From Alitta virens (Eukaryota > Annelida > Polychaeta > Phyllodocida > Nereididae), in assembly GCA_932294295.1 (NCBI GenBank), contig OW028575.1, positions 12,218,058 through 12,282,057 of the forward strand: DNA of 64,000 bases. Direction: 5' to 3'. The notes beneath the pieces are model-generated. The model did not search any database. It saw only the letters and a list, made by a program, of their open reading frames with translations, and was not told where the DNA came from. Made by a program: the position numbers and the translations under genes. Positions 23,046-38,529 of this stretch are shown here, piece by piece; position 1 is the first letter of the stretch; each line of letters starts with the position of its first letter.

Positions 23046-26000
23046 TTATTCTATGCCAGAATAATCATCTTCAAGTTCAGGAAAATTAGAATAAGACGAC
23101 GCCATTAAAACATCTGCCAGTTTCTCCTGTGGAACTTCAGATCCTCGTACTAACAAAGTGTAACTTGCAGACTCCACTTTTTTTATACTTTGTCGTAAGA
23201 CATTCATTTTCTTTGGCAGATCACGATGGCTGTTGCCAAAATATACAAAAGCCTCATGGACTGCTTGCATCAAGTTGCAGACATTATGAGCAGAATCTGT
23301 GTCCCCCTTCCCTGCAAAAAATAAATTCCAAAATGAAAGGTTTGAAAATGCCAATGCAACATTTGTATTGCAAGATGTTATTACAACAATAAATTTCTAA
23401 CTGCATGTATATGACACTAATGCTTGTTTCTGTAACAATTAAACATACAATAATTCAAGGAAGCAGAATAATTTAAAATAAGGAATAATGTAATGACTTC
23501 ATCAAAGAATAACTATTCCCCATCATTATAGTGCCTAGCAGAAAAGTGGTTACACTGGCAAACAGTCATTTTTCAGTCTTTCAAAGTGCTTCTGTCATTT
23601 CACATTGGTTGTTATTGTTAGTAAAAAGCTCAAGCAGTGAAACCCATTGAATATCACCAGCCAACCTTGACTGTTTATAAAACACAGTAATCAACATTTT
23701 AGGATCATCCCTCTGTTGGTCAAAACTCTTGATTGGTTGAGCAAATTTTATAGCTTTTGGGCAGTTGTTTCACAAAATAAAGCAATGATCTACATTACAT
23801 GAGCACTTTATTTAGTTATTTTTAGCATTTACCCAATTCACTGTGTAATCACTTATATGCTAGGCACTCTAATGAAATTTATATAACACTTTCTCAGAAG
23901 CACCAAAACTTACCAATGCGAGTAATAGCATATCTCATGAGTTCTCCAGTAAGATCAGCTATGCCTAACAGCCAGTCATTTGCAGACACATACACAGGAA
24001 GATCTACTGATGCTGCGGACGTATTATTTTCGACCTTATCTACAATGCCTTTGTCTTCAGGAGCAGTAACCTCGGCAGCTGGTTTGTCCTTAGGTTCACC
24101 AGATTCAGTACTCTGTTCAGTCTTTGAGGTTTCCTTGGAATCAGCAGTTTCAGTGATAGGTTCTGGTTTATTATCCTCCGTCTCGATTGGCCTCTGGAAC
24201 ATAACATGAACTTCTTATATTTATATATTCAGCAAAATTTTTGAAAGACATTTATTCTTGCTGATTTAAGTTATTATGTCCCATAGATTGTTTTTTTAAA
24301 ACACCAAATTATGAAAACAACATACTGGTGGGAAAACTAAATCATTCCGGATTTGATTCAGTGACACAATTTGTTGATTTTGCAGAAAGTGATAGAATGA
24401 AACACATTCAACGTATTCCTGGAGACCTGCAACAAATAAATTATATCAGTGCATTGTCTATGTGAACAGTCAAGTTGTAAGTCAACAGTGTAAAACAGCA
24501 GTGGTATAGTATTGTTCGTAAAAACAGAAGTAAGATGTAATACATACCAGGAGAATATGCCCTGATAAACTGATAAGGATCTTCATTTTGCAACTCCTCA
24601 GCAACATTTCGCCATTTTGTTTGACGGAGGTCTATCATTTTCTTATCTGCTTCTTCCAAAATACTTTCTTTCTGTTGCTGATTTCTGTTTCAAATTCAAA
24701 GCATGACTTTCTCTAAAACTGTACACAATTCGGCTCAAGTCTAATATAAACCCGTGACATCATAGGTTGGGATGCAACTGATGATATCACAAACAAATTA
24801 CTACTTTATTTATTTATTTTTTTTATTTTCTTGGGGGCTGTTGCCGACAAACCCCCCACTAGACTACACAAATGTTAACTAATTGTGCCAAAACTAAAAA
24901 ATATGATCAAAATCACAATATATTTTACAATAATAAACCGAATCACTACAATGGTAATACACCATTGGCAATATTGAAGTTAATATTAGACTTGACCCCG
25001 CAATCCAACACATCCAATAAGAGACACAATAATTATAATTGTTAAAAAAGGTTTATTTACCCTGCCACTCGTTGGAGCAAGAAAATGATTCGCTTACTCT
25101 CTATTGTGATATCACGGCTGAGTTTGACCAACCTTTCGTGCTTGTCATGGGTCTGCAAATATCAACACATTACCTGCCATAATCAAATCAGAGATTGTTT
25201 AAGTAAAATATCACAGCAGATACAACCTCTACAAGAACAGTTCAGAAAGGACTTCAGATCAGAATAAAATTGGTTCTCACTTTGTCAAGGGTTTTCTGAA
25301 ACTCAAAGAAAGTTGAAATGATCGGTGAAGAGAGGTCAACTTCAGCTTCCTTTTCTGTATGTTCTTTTGACGACTTCCCATAACTCGGTTTGCCTCGCCA
25401 TTTTCTCCCTTTTCCATCTCGACTGTGTTCTGTGGGGCGAAGAAATTGTATTTACTGACACAGAAAACAATGCCAATACCATACAGGTGCAGATACTTGC
25501 AACAATTATTAATCTACAAGGGGTTGTAATTATATGATGGCCACTGGCTTCGTTGATTTTCAGACAGCAGCGAGGGTGAGGGGCAAATGTAAAAAAAAAA
25601 AGACTGAGGCTATCCTACAACCCCAGCCTTGCAGTAGACATTGTCGCCTATTCATCAATCCACAGAGCTCATTAGTTTGACGATTCAGGCTATTCCTATC
25701 AGCTGGTTGGACAGAAAATAATTGCCATTTAGCAAGGCCGGCAAGCCGCAATAAAGTTAATTTCACTGCTCACAGTGGAAGCACACTTGTCTCTTATGCT
25801 CCCTACTGCAAATTGGAGCATGCATAAACACATGGTACCTGGTAGCGATGTGTGCAGGGCGGATTCTGACCCACGGGGCGGGGGCAGGTCAACCTTTCAT
25901 TGGGTGTTGTCATCACTTGAGTCCATTCATTGTTTTTTAATCAATCAGTTTAAATAGCAATTAAGGATTATACATTGTTATAGTATATCGGACTCTCACT

Positions 26001-27914
26001 TCATCACAATTCGCAATTAATAGCAATCACATCTTCCAAGTGCAAACTGTATTTGATTACGATCTTTATGCACAGTGGTCAATTTAATTATAAAGTAAAA
26101 ACAAGGAGTTAAAATAAAGATTTCCTGACAAGATAGGTAGGTTGGTATTTTGTTGACATATTATATGAAGTAGCATTCAAATTGCCTACGTTTATAGTTT
26201 TAAATATAAAGTTGAATATACATAAATTAAACATGAGATATAGCCTTGTTATTTGCCAAGAAATGCACATTTGATCTTTCAATTATAGGCTCACACTTGT
26301 CAAAGAACATGTACCAATATAAACTGATTCAGACATCAGGTATATTCGCGGGCCTACATTTTAATGACTGTGGGGCGGGCTGGACTGTTGGGCTCTGCGG
26401 GGCAGTGCGGGTGCGGATAGGATTCGCGGGGAGGGTGCGGATTAAAAAATATAATCAACTGCAGAGCGGGGCAGCCTGCGGGCTAAGGCCTTACGATGCA
26501 GACAGTTACGGGCGTCAATTCTCGGCCCCCGCTAATCTTTGGACTACCCGGCTCCGCAGGAAGTAATCAAATCAGCAGGCCTGTTGGACAACTCACTGCT
26601 CTTGTCAACTCACCACCCGCTGGTCTTAGTAAACTCACTGCCTGTCCTAGTCAGCTCACCGCTGGTCCTAGTCATTATACCATTATACCATTTCCAGCTG
26701 ATTTCAGATCACTTGTGAAAATATGTCATAAATATCATTTGATTGCATACTATTCTTTTCTTTTGCACCTCTTTGACAAAATAAGAAATATACCTATTGA
26801 TGATTCAATAGTTTCATGTGGTCAAACATGACGTACCAGTGTTCCTGGTGTATGGCTGATGCTCCCTGACCTATATCATGGGTGGCCTCCAAGAAGCGGC
26901 AAATTGCCTTGTGGGGGTCTCCCTCCATACTTCATACTTTATCATCCATTTCATTAATGATACACTATAGCAGCAGCAACATTAAGTGTATGTATGGAAA
27001 ATAAAAGAAATTCTGATTCTGATTCTGATTCTGATTCTAGTCAGGTCAATGCTTCCTTTTTTTTTTAAATCTGGGGGTGAGAATTTGACGGCCACAACAA
27101 CTCTGTCAGCGGGCTGCTCTTCAGCCTGGGTATCCCATTCTCCTAGCAGCTCCTAGCCCCGATTCACTTTTTGCAATAAAAAAAGAGGCCATATGCAGTT
27201 CAAAAGCCAGTGGTAATTAAAAAACTAATTAAAGGGGAGCTAATTGAAATTGTCAATAACCTAGAGCTGATACATGTCCTATCAACATCAATTAAGGTGT
27301 GAAGTCATGTGCAACCTGCAATCATGGCCACAAAGACAAAGTGGACAATATGTGATTATTTTCCTTTTGAATTTTGGGCCAAATATCTACTAAGTTATAC
27401 AGGCTACGTACAGACCTGCAACAAGAGTTTGCTGTGGTGAACACATTATATCCAGATATTTCTTTTAGTTTGTGTAATTGGAGGGGCGGTGAGCCGACTA
27501 GACGAGGGCTGCAGTGACTCCCTAGAATGGGCAGTGAGTTGACTACTGTTAGCAGGCGGTGAGTTGGTACCTTAAGGCTTAATAATAATTAATCCCAGGT
27601 CAGCAAATAGCCACTGATAAATTTTTAAATGCCAGATTGTCAGGGTTTGAGATCTAGCTGGAGCCATTCCATTATAGCCAGGCCTGACAGATATATTCAG
27701 TCAAGTGTTGAATTACTGAATAGCCAGTGCCCTGGCCTGAGTGACCAAGGGCAATGTATAATAAGCCGGGACTACACCTATTATCGTCCACTCGGCTTGA
27801 AGTTGTGTTGGTGAACATTGTATCAAACATAGATATCTATCGAGCACAAACACAATTGATTTTGTCAAGCTGAATAGAACACATGCTTTCGTTGGTTTCC
27901 TTACGCCGAGACAT
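23046..27914 (-). CDS. TSNAX: Translin-associated factor X (TSNAX), seven exons
   Basis: TSNAX pairs with translin in the C3PO endoribonuclease, which clears RISC passenger strands and trims tRNA. Exons on the minus strand: 27905-27914 (inferred), 25281-25429, 25061-25152, 24548-24684, 24326-24426, 23914-24193 and 23046-23311. They splice in phase to 344 aa; the human protein is shorter (about 290). Seen: [11 protein letters not shown], then [35 protein letters not shown], and YLLG-like [15 protein letters not shown] with the acidic residues used for catalysis. The C-terminal end is [19 protein letters not shown]. The extra length is an acidic low-complexity stretch (ETEDNKPEP on) in exon 6, between QNQQIVSLN and the ADLTGE helix. 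The first exon is only ten bases (ATG TCT CGG C) and rests on phase and a GTAAGG donor. Confidence 0.88.
23530..23770 (+). repeat. Dispersed repeat D (copy 1), in the last TSNAX intron
   Basis: Long similarity to the reverse complement of 63240-63535, including ATCACCAGCCAACCTTGACT and AGCAGAAAAGTGGTTACACTG. Over 200 bp are shared; the class is unknown. Confidence 0.7.
26560..27590. repeat. Foldback-like element with reiterated CTCACNGC..CTAGTCA motif, carrying a LINE 3' end
   Basis: At 26588-26680 four degenerate units of CTCAC(T/C)GC...TAGTCA occur in tandem. At 27480-27570 similar units appear in reverse (GGTGAG..GACTAG, AGTGAGTTGACTA). This resembles the motif-filled TIR elements elsewhere in the window. 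The ends could not be fixed. It lies in TSNAX intron 1. Confidence 0.4.
26850..27040 (+). mobile_element. Non-LTR element 3' end with (ATTCTG)n tail
   Basis: About 190 bp including GGGTGGCCTCC, followed by AATAAAAGAA and a tandem GATTCT tail at 27012-27038. A short tandem hexamer after an AATAAA-like end is typical of CR1/L2-type LINE or partner SINE 3' ends. The same tail, reversed, is at 49638-49660. Confidence 0.55.
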
Positions 27915-27993
27915 GTTTCTCCAGTGCAAGATGTCGAGAGAAGATGAGGTGTTCGCTGCGCTGTCCAACTTCTGAGACCCAAAACCAGCCTGT

Positions 27994-28944
27994 GAGTGTA
28001 TAATGCGGGCCATGCGGACTAGCCCTAAAACCAACGAACGTTTGTTTGTTTAGTCAAATACACACCCCTATTTCGGCCGTTTATTGAAACATGCGGACCG
28101 TGCAGGCAATGCAGACCAAAAGAAGTATTAGCAGTCACCAGCTTAACTACAAAAAAATATATATTATAATAGTTAATTATTTCTGCAGACCAATGTTAAA
28201 GATAACGCCAATATTATAATGCAGACCAAGTTGTAAAATAATGCAGACCAAGTGGTAGAAAAGCAGACCATGTTTGTAAAACGCAGACCAAGATTTCAGA
28301 GAGTACAATCGAAGTCTTGAGAAAGATGGTAAATGTAGGCAACTTTATAAGAAATTTTAGTGCAGACCTGGATTTTGAAAGGTGCAGTGTGTGCCAACCA
28401 AGTAAATTACAAGTTTGAGAAAATACAGACCAAAGTCTGAAAATACAGACCATGCAGATTTGAAAGTGCGACCAAGTTTTATATTAACAAAGTGCAGACC
28501 AGATCAGATAAAATGCAGACCAGGCTGACAAATTGCAGACCAGATTTGAGAAAAGTTTTATGTTAGTATTAGATAGTGCAGACCAGGTTTAGAAAAATGC
28601 AGACCAGGTATGAGAAAGTACTGTGACAGGTCCAATTTCTTCCCCAATAACAAATATGATTTAATATTATTAGAAATCCTGAAAATTTTTTAAGTGCAGA
28701 CCAAGTAAAAATTATCTTATTTTTGAATGAGCTTTAATTATATGCCTTTAATGCTTCATTGCTAATTTCATGGACATCACTTTGTTGTATTGTTTGAGAA
28801 ATCACACAGTCTTCATTAAAATAAATTCTTTAAGTTCATCTTATATGATAATTAACTTAAGTTCATATTAATTATGTGTCTGTGGTCTGCATGATGCCCT
28901 AAAATTAGTTACAGGGGTTTTGGTCCGCATTATACTCCCCCGTT
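27994..28944. mobile_element. TIR element packed with GCAGACCA motifs
   Basis: The ends GTATAATGCGG (left, 27995 on) and CCGCATTATAC (right, to about 28937) are inverted. Between them I count about 15 forward copies of GCAGACCA or one-base variants, at 28111, 28185, 28221, 28243, 28263, 28283, 28362, 28425, 28445, 28494, 28515, 28535, 28578, 28599 and 28696. They are 20-80 bp apart in otherwise AT-rich, non-repeated spacers. Reverse copies (TGGTCTGC / TGGTCCGC) are at 28883, 28921 and 29013, and a further forward GCGGACCA is at 29071. There is no ORF. It is probably a non-autonomous DNA transposon; the class is unknown. Confidence 0.6.
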
Positions 28945-29538
28945 GAATAATTGTGGCTTCTTTGGATGGACAGCTTAGACCAACAAATGTGTTGGTTTAC
29001 CATTGGTCCCCGTGGTCCGCATTATTATGATTATACACCGACCCCCTGCAGGGTGCGGTATGCATACAATGCGGACCAACAGACCGAGGCAACAGGTACC
29101 AGCAGTTCATTGCACTTCCAGTGTACTTCAAAAAGATTAGATACAGGCCTAGTCTTCTCGTTCACATTCAATGAATTATGACCTCACTGATCTGCAGAAT
29201 TGTAGTTCTACCCTTGAAAAATGATCATCAATGCCAAAAAGTGAAGTAGAACAACTAATCATTGCTCCAGGTGCAACGTTTACAATGACATTTGATAAAC
29301 TTGGAAGTAGTCAGGAAAATCATTGTTGATATGACAAGCTATTTATTTGCAGAGGTATGTGCCTTTTACATTAGGTAATACCATTCAATTTCGAACATAT
29401 GCATAAGATTATAATTATTGAGTTACTGTGAACTATCCACAAGTACGCATTAAATCAGTTGATTAGGCTCAAAGTTACATATACCTGAGAAATTTTTCTT
29501 TAATGAGATAAATTTCCTTACATACAAACGCATAAATA

Positions 29539-30118
29539 TCAGGAAATTTTCACATTTGGATTAAAACCTAAAGGATGATCAGGATCAAGTGGTTTGGTGG
29601 TTTCTTGAAAAAGTTCATACAGTTGTCCAATTTGCTCTTGTCGTAACTCTTCCATTTCTGATAGACTCAAAGTTTTGCCAAGTGTTTGTTTGCTGGTTTT
29701 CTTTCCTAATTGTTCAGCAAGGGTTAATGCATAATTCTGAAACAAAAATTCATGAATCAAAATATCATGCATATTTCAAAATTATTATGCAAAACTTATA
29801 ATAATATAATCATACGTTTTTATTTATATTTTCAATTTATATATATATATGATATGAAAATAATGGTAATAAATTTTGATTTGATACAATTTATGTCATT
29901 CACGGCATTTACTAAAAAATTAACAGACTTTTACTTACTGTCCATTCTTTCATAAATACTGGAACAAACTGATCTTCACAATCTTTATGACGTCTGAATT
30001 CTTCTTTCACATACTGATCACCCAATGCTTGTAGCTCGAGTGGCATGCCTCTATGAAGTTTGAGTACTGTTTTGTAAAGCAGCCTCACATGACGAACGTG
30101 CTCAGCTCCCAAAGCCAT
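29539..30118 (-). CDS. SDHAF3: Succinate dehydrogenase assembly factor 3 (SDHAF3/ACN9)
   Basis: A mitochondrial matrix LYR-family protein that helps mature the iron-sulfur subunit of complex II. There are two exons on the minus strand: 30118-29939 and 29736-29539, joined in phase 0 (ACA|gtaagt ... tttcag|AAT), giving 125 aa, the same length as the human protein. Seen: HVRLLYKTVLKLHR (LYR-type motif), then LGDQYVKEEFRRHK and the C-terminal EQIGQLYELFQETTKP, all family signatures. The start is the only ATG before the LYR helix. An intron between the N-terminal helices and the C-terminal half is present. It is divergent from selenoprotein O, with a 1.5-kb gap holding a repeat. Confidence 0.95.
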
Positions 30119-30354
30119 CCTTAAAATACATTAGCTGTATATATATATATTTCTTTATTTATATGGGCACAAATACAATTATAGTCCGTAAAAAGCTATA
30201 TAATTGTATACTATATTTATGTGTACAGCTTGAAAAGAAATAATAAAATTTAAATTGTGCACAGGTTAAGTCATTGAACTACATTCTACATGTTTTTAAT
30301 CAGAAGCACTTTTAAAAGGAAAGAGAACTACTTGCTTAATTACCAAAGCCTAGT

Positions 30355-31060
30355 TCACACTATCATAGATAAGACCTACGAGTGACCATGGACGTAAAAA
30401 ATGGGCTATACGTGCTCACTTGTGGCTCTGTTAAACACATATAAATTCTTTAGACGAGCGTTCGAAGGAAGTCCGTCGAACGCTCAGCGAACATCTGTCA
30501 ACCGCTTGCTGAACGTCCATAGACCACTCGGTGAATATCCCTAACTAAGCATCCGTGAGGCACTCGTAGATCGCTTGTGCGAGTGCTTCCAAAGTGAATG
30601 AGGAGAGGGCTACGGATGGGCACGGAAGATGACATGCGGGCCACGGATGTCCGCCGAGCATTTCACAAGCATTCTACGAGCTGTGCAAGAGTGAATACGA
30701 GTGGATGGTGAGTGTACATGGATGGACAGCTTCCCCTGCGTACCTGCGAGTTAGCACGAGTGGCCGCGAGAATGGCCACAGACGTACTGACTCCCAAGAA
30801 ATTCCGGTAAAAATGTAAACAATTCACTCGTAGGGCGTCTGCCAAATTTTTAAAATCAACATGTTCAAAAATGTTTGCCCTCTTCACGGATGATCAAAAA
30901 TGTTTTAGCGCTAACAGGAGCTTTCTACGGATTAGCACGGGTATCTGTACATCACTCGGCAATTGAATAATATATGGCCAAGGATGAGCAACAGTAAAAA
31001 CTTTTTTTTATCTGCGCACACTCGCCATTTACATTTGTGACTGTGTGAACGCCGCTTTTT
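30355..31060. repeat. Probable MITE between SDHAF3 and SelO (degenerate)
   Basis: The ends AAGCCTAGTTCACACT (left) and GTGTGAACGCCGCTT (right) are loosely inverted and share TTCACAC with the PIF/Harbinger-like MITEs here. The interior is GC-richer than its surroundings, with repeated CGAGTG, GTACG and CACGGAT words. No target duplication was fixed. Confidence 0.4.
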
Positions 31061-31625
31061 TTTTTTTAGTAAATGTATTCACTTAATTTGATCTCTACCT
31101 ATATCAGTGTAATTAATCATCTAAAAAATATCAAATTATTTCACAACATATAAAAAAAAATGCACCAGTGTTCATCATTACTTAGGCTATTGGAGTTTTT
31201 TTAACTTTTACTTAAACAGTAATAAAGATCAAATGCAATATTATATGCATTGTATATATTATATAATTTTTCAAATTCAATGGCAATGCAATGACAAAGC
31301 AGCTGCTGAGTTGAGTCAACAATAGTTGCATAACAACTACTACTAGTGCATGCACAAAAAGCTAATTAATTAATTTTCAGCAGGCCATAGTTGTTACATT
31401 ATTGCTTACCTCGTTATTCAAACGCAAAAGTACTTCAAACAACCAAGAAGCTCTGAGAATACATTGAACTAGACAGACATGTCCACTTGACAAAACATTT
31501 CTGTCGGAGCAAATCCACTGCGACACAGTATCAACATCCGGTTTGAAGTTACGTAAAAAAACCGGGGCCGTGTGGATGAGGTCAAGTAATTTTGGGGTTA
31601 TCTTGGCTCGATCGTGAACTATCAG

Positions 31626-36196
<4,571 letters not shown>

Positions 36197-36435
36197 ATCT
36201 TGCTGCTTACTATGACTGTTAATAGCTCATGTGTTTCTGTTACAGTACTCAAAATGCTTTCCCAATTCGTAAAAATATTGGTCATGATCACACATTTTTG
36301 TTGTGTAGGTTGACCACAGCAGAATTTGGGTTTAGAAATACATGCAAGATAGAAACAGTCAGAACTCAGCAAGAAATTGAAGAGAATGGACCTGTGGTTT
36401 TATGTGCAAACTACATAACAATATGATATGTTTGA

Positions 36436-36505
36436 CATAATTTATGATGTCGGTTGTTGAAACCATAGTTTTTGGTAGCAACCTGACGGAGTGACCACTA
36501 GCTCT
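36436..36505 (+). promoter_or_regulatory. Candidate SECIS element of SelO
   Basis: About 255 nt after the Sec codon. The 5' core ATGA is at 36444-36447, then 12 nt to the apical AAA at 36460-36462. GGTTGTT (36452-36458) pairs fully with AGCAACC (36477-36483). TGTC (36448-36451) pairs with GACG (36485-36488) across one bulged T. The 3' strand then gives GGAG, supplying the GA of the non-canonical quartet. ACC/GGT can close a small apical helix, as in form 2 SECIS. Helix I is not obvious by eye. Confidence 0.75.
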
Positions 36506-36509
36506 TCTC

Positions 36510-37820
36510 TAATTAATGCTCTGTTTTTTTTTGTACAAAATAGATATCATACTCTCTTGAAGAATTAAGCTATCATTTTTTCATAATTTAAAGTTATTAC
36601 AAGAATGTATGATAAATGATAGTCTCATTAATGTCATATTTATGCGTGTGATGTGCAATGTCTATGTTAATGTCTTTCAAGGCTGTGATTAAAAACTCAA
36701 ACTGGTATGAAAAGTTTACATGTGTATTTATAGTATTACTTTTTAAGCTTGTCTATTTTGAGTCTTTACGTAAATATAATAATACACAATTTTAATACAT
36801 ACATCGCCAAGTTAGAGTAATTTTTTATATGGATATATATATGTATTTGTAGTAATCTTTGTGTTCAAATGTCAGTATATTTATGACTGTGATAAATTTG
36901 GGAATTTTATGAATATTAACTATCAAGAGATGACGTACTTCAAAGTGCTTTGAAAACGATGGGATAAAACAACTGAAATAAAGGATTCAGTGTTTGAAAC
37001 TCACTGATAATTACCTGTCTTCTTTAAATATTATGTTCAATGTCTCAATGCTACAGGGTCTGAAGCTTAGTTAGCTTATATGACTAGCCAGAGACAGATA
37101 TAATGATGAGATGGTAAGGCTTGGAGTTCACACCACTGGAGGAAAAATTCAACGTCTCATGCGACTAACATCCAGCTGGATGTAGCTCATGAAGAGTGCA
37201 TAGGAACCTGGGACCTTCAGACTTCCGTAGAGCTGGCCAATGTGGATTTGAGCTATCCATGTAAACGATCCATTCAGTATTTTAAAACTCCTGGCTAGTT
37301 TGGGATAGTTCAGCACTGTATATGGTTCTTGTTAGTGTTGACACAAGACAAGTGGGTCCACTTACATATTTCTCCAGGTGGCACCTTCACCTTTGTAATG
37401 TCACGACATTGTTATCACTAGGTACTGGTCAAGTTGATTTATATGTTACATTATAACATGGTGAAGCTGTTTAATCCTATGGAGGTTTCTGTAAACCTTC
37501 AGTATAAATTGGGTTGTTATTAATCGAGCTCTCACAAATAAGGTCCTGGGTTCAAACCCCTAACCATGGCATGACATGGCATGGAATGCAGCCATGGATC
37601 GAGGAACTAATAGAGTAGATTCTTTTTAGAATACCTATATATACTACAAATGGAGTTGAAAAAAGGCTCATGTTTGACAGGCCTGCAAGGGTGTAGTTCT
37701 ATTATATGTAGCTTGAGACTGAGTCATAATTTTAAGCCTATAAACCTACATTTAATTTTTTTTATTCCCGTGGTATTGATAATTCAGACATAACTTATCT
37801 TTACAAAGGCTCAGCCGAAC
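36510..37820. other. Intergenic downstream of SelO
   Basis: AATAAA at about 36977 is a likely SelO polyadenylation signal. Near 37535-37560, GGTCCTGGGTTCAAACCCC resembles a tRNA B box and may be a decayed SINE. No gene is seen. Confidence 0.4.
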
Positions 37821-37826
37821 GCCAGG

Positions 37827-37959
37827 TGTCATAACAAACGCCATGTTTGTAGCACATGTATATTTATTAGCATTGCGCATGCGCGGGGTTTACATACAGA
37901 TAAGCAGGGGCACTTCGGCGACGTTCGTGAACGGCCGTAATATTTACAATGATATGACA
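37827..37959 (-). repeat. 3' LTR of the gypsy element
   Basis: A 133-bp LTR, identical to the one at 42627-42759. It is very short for a gypsy LTR and contains the CpG-bearing palindrome GCGCATGCGC. Confidence 0.95.
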
Positions 37960-38529
37960 TCTCCCCTTTTAAGATAATTGAAATTTAAGAAAATTGAAAT
38001 TCATTCTTTTGTAATAATTATAAAATTTCTTTTATATGTTACTTCCTTTTACATCTTACAAATCATACATCTCCCCTATTTTGGAAATTTTAAGAGCTTA
38101 TGAATTTACACATGGCTCAAAACTGAACTGACTACGAATGACAACAATGCATTCGGATTTTAAATTTAAATCTAATTAACAGAGCATTATTTTAAAATGT
38201 TCTGACTACAAAATATATTGTAGCTTTTATGTTGAGAACAGTGAAAATCACATCTCAAAGTGTGGAAATATAGAAATACACATCAATGATTGTTAATATG
38301 AAAATAAAAGTTCATGTGAGAGGAAATAAAATTGATTGTTCATATAAATGGAATGGTAGCATAAAATGTCATATACGAAATCAAAATGTTAGACAAATAC
38401 AAAATAACTTTGGCACATCGCGAGAAACAAATATTGGCACATATAAATCACAAAATAAAATGTCAAAATGTTCATTTATGAAATAAAAGTCAATTCACAA
38501 GATTTTGATGTGTTTTCAAAGTGTCACTG

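Noticed and set aside
28111..28703. A CRISPR-like array of GCAGACCA repeats
   Set aside because: The repeats are only 8 bp, the spacing is irregular (20-80 bp), and this is an animal genome. It fits a transposon interior better.
30663..30887. A coding exon upstream of SDHAF3
   Set aside because: SDHAF3 is complete at 125 aa without it, and the region is a GC-richer repeat between two divergent genes.
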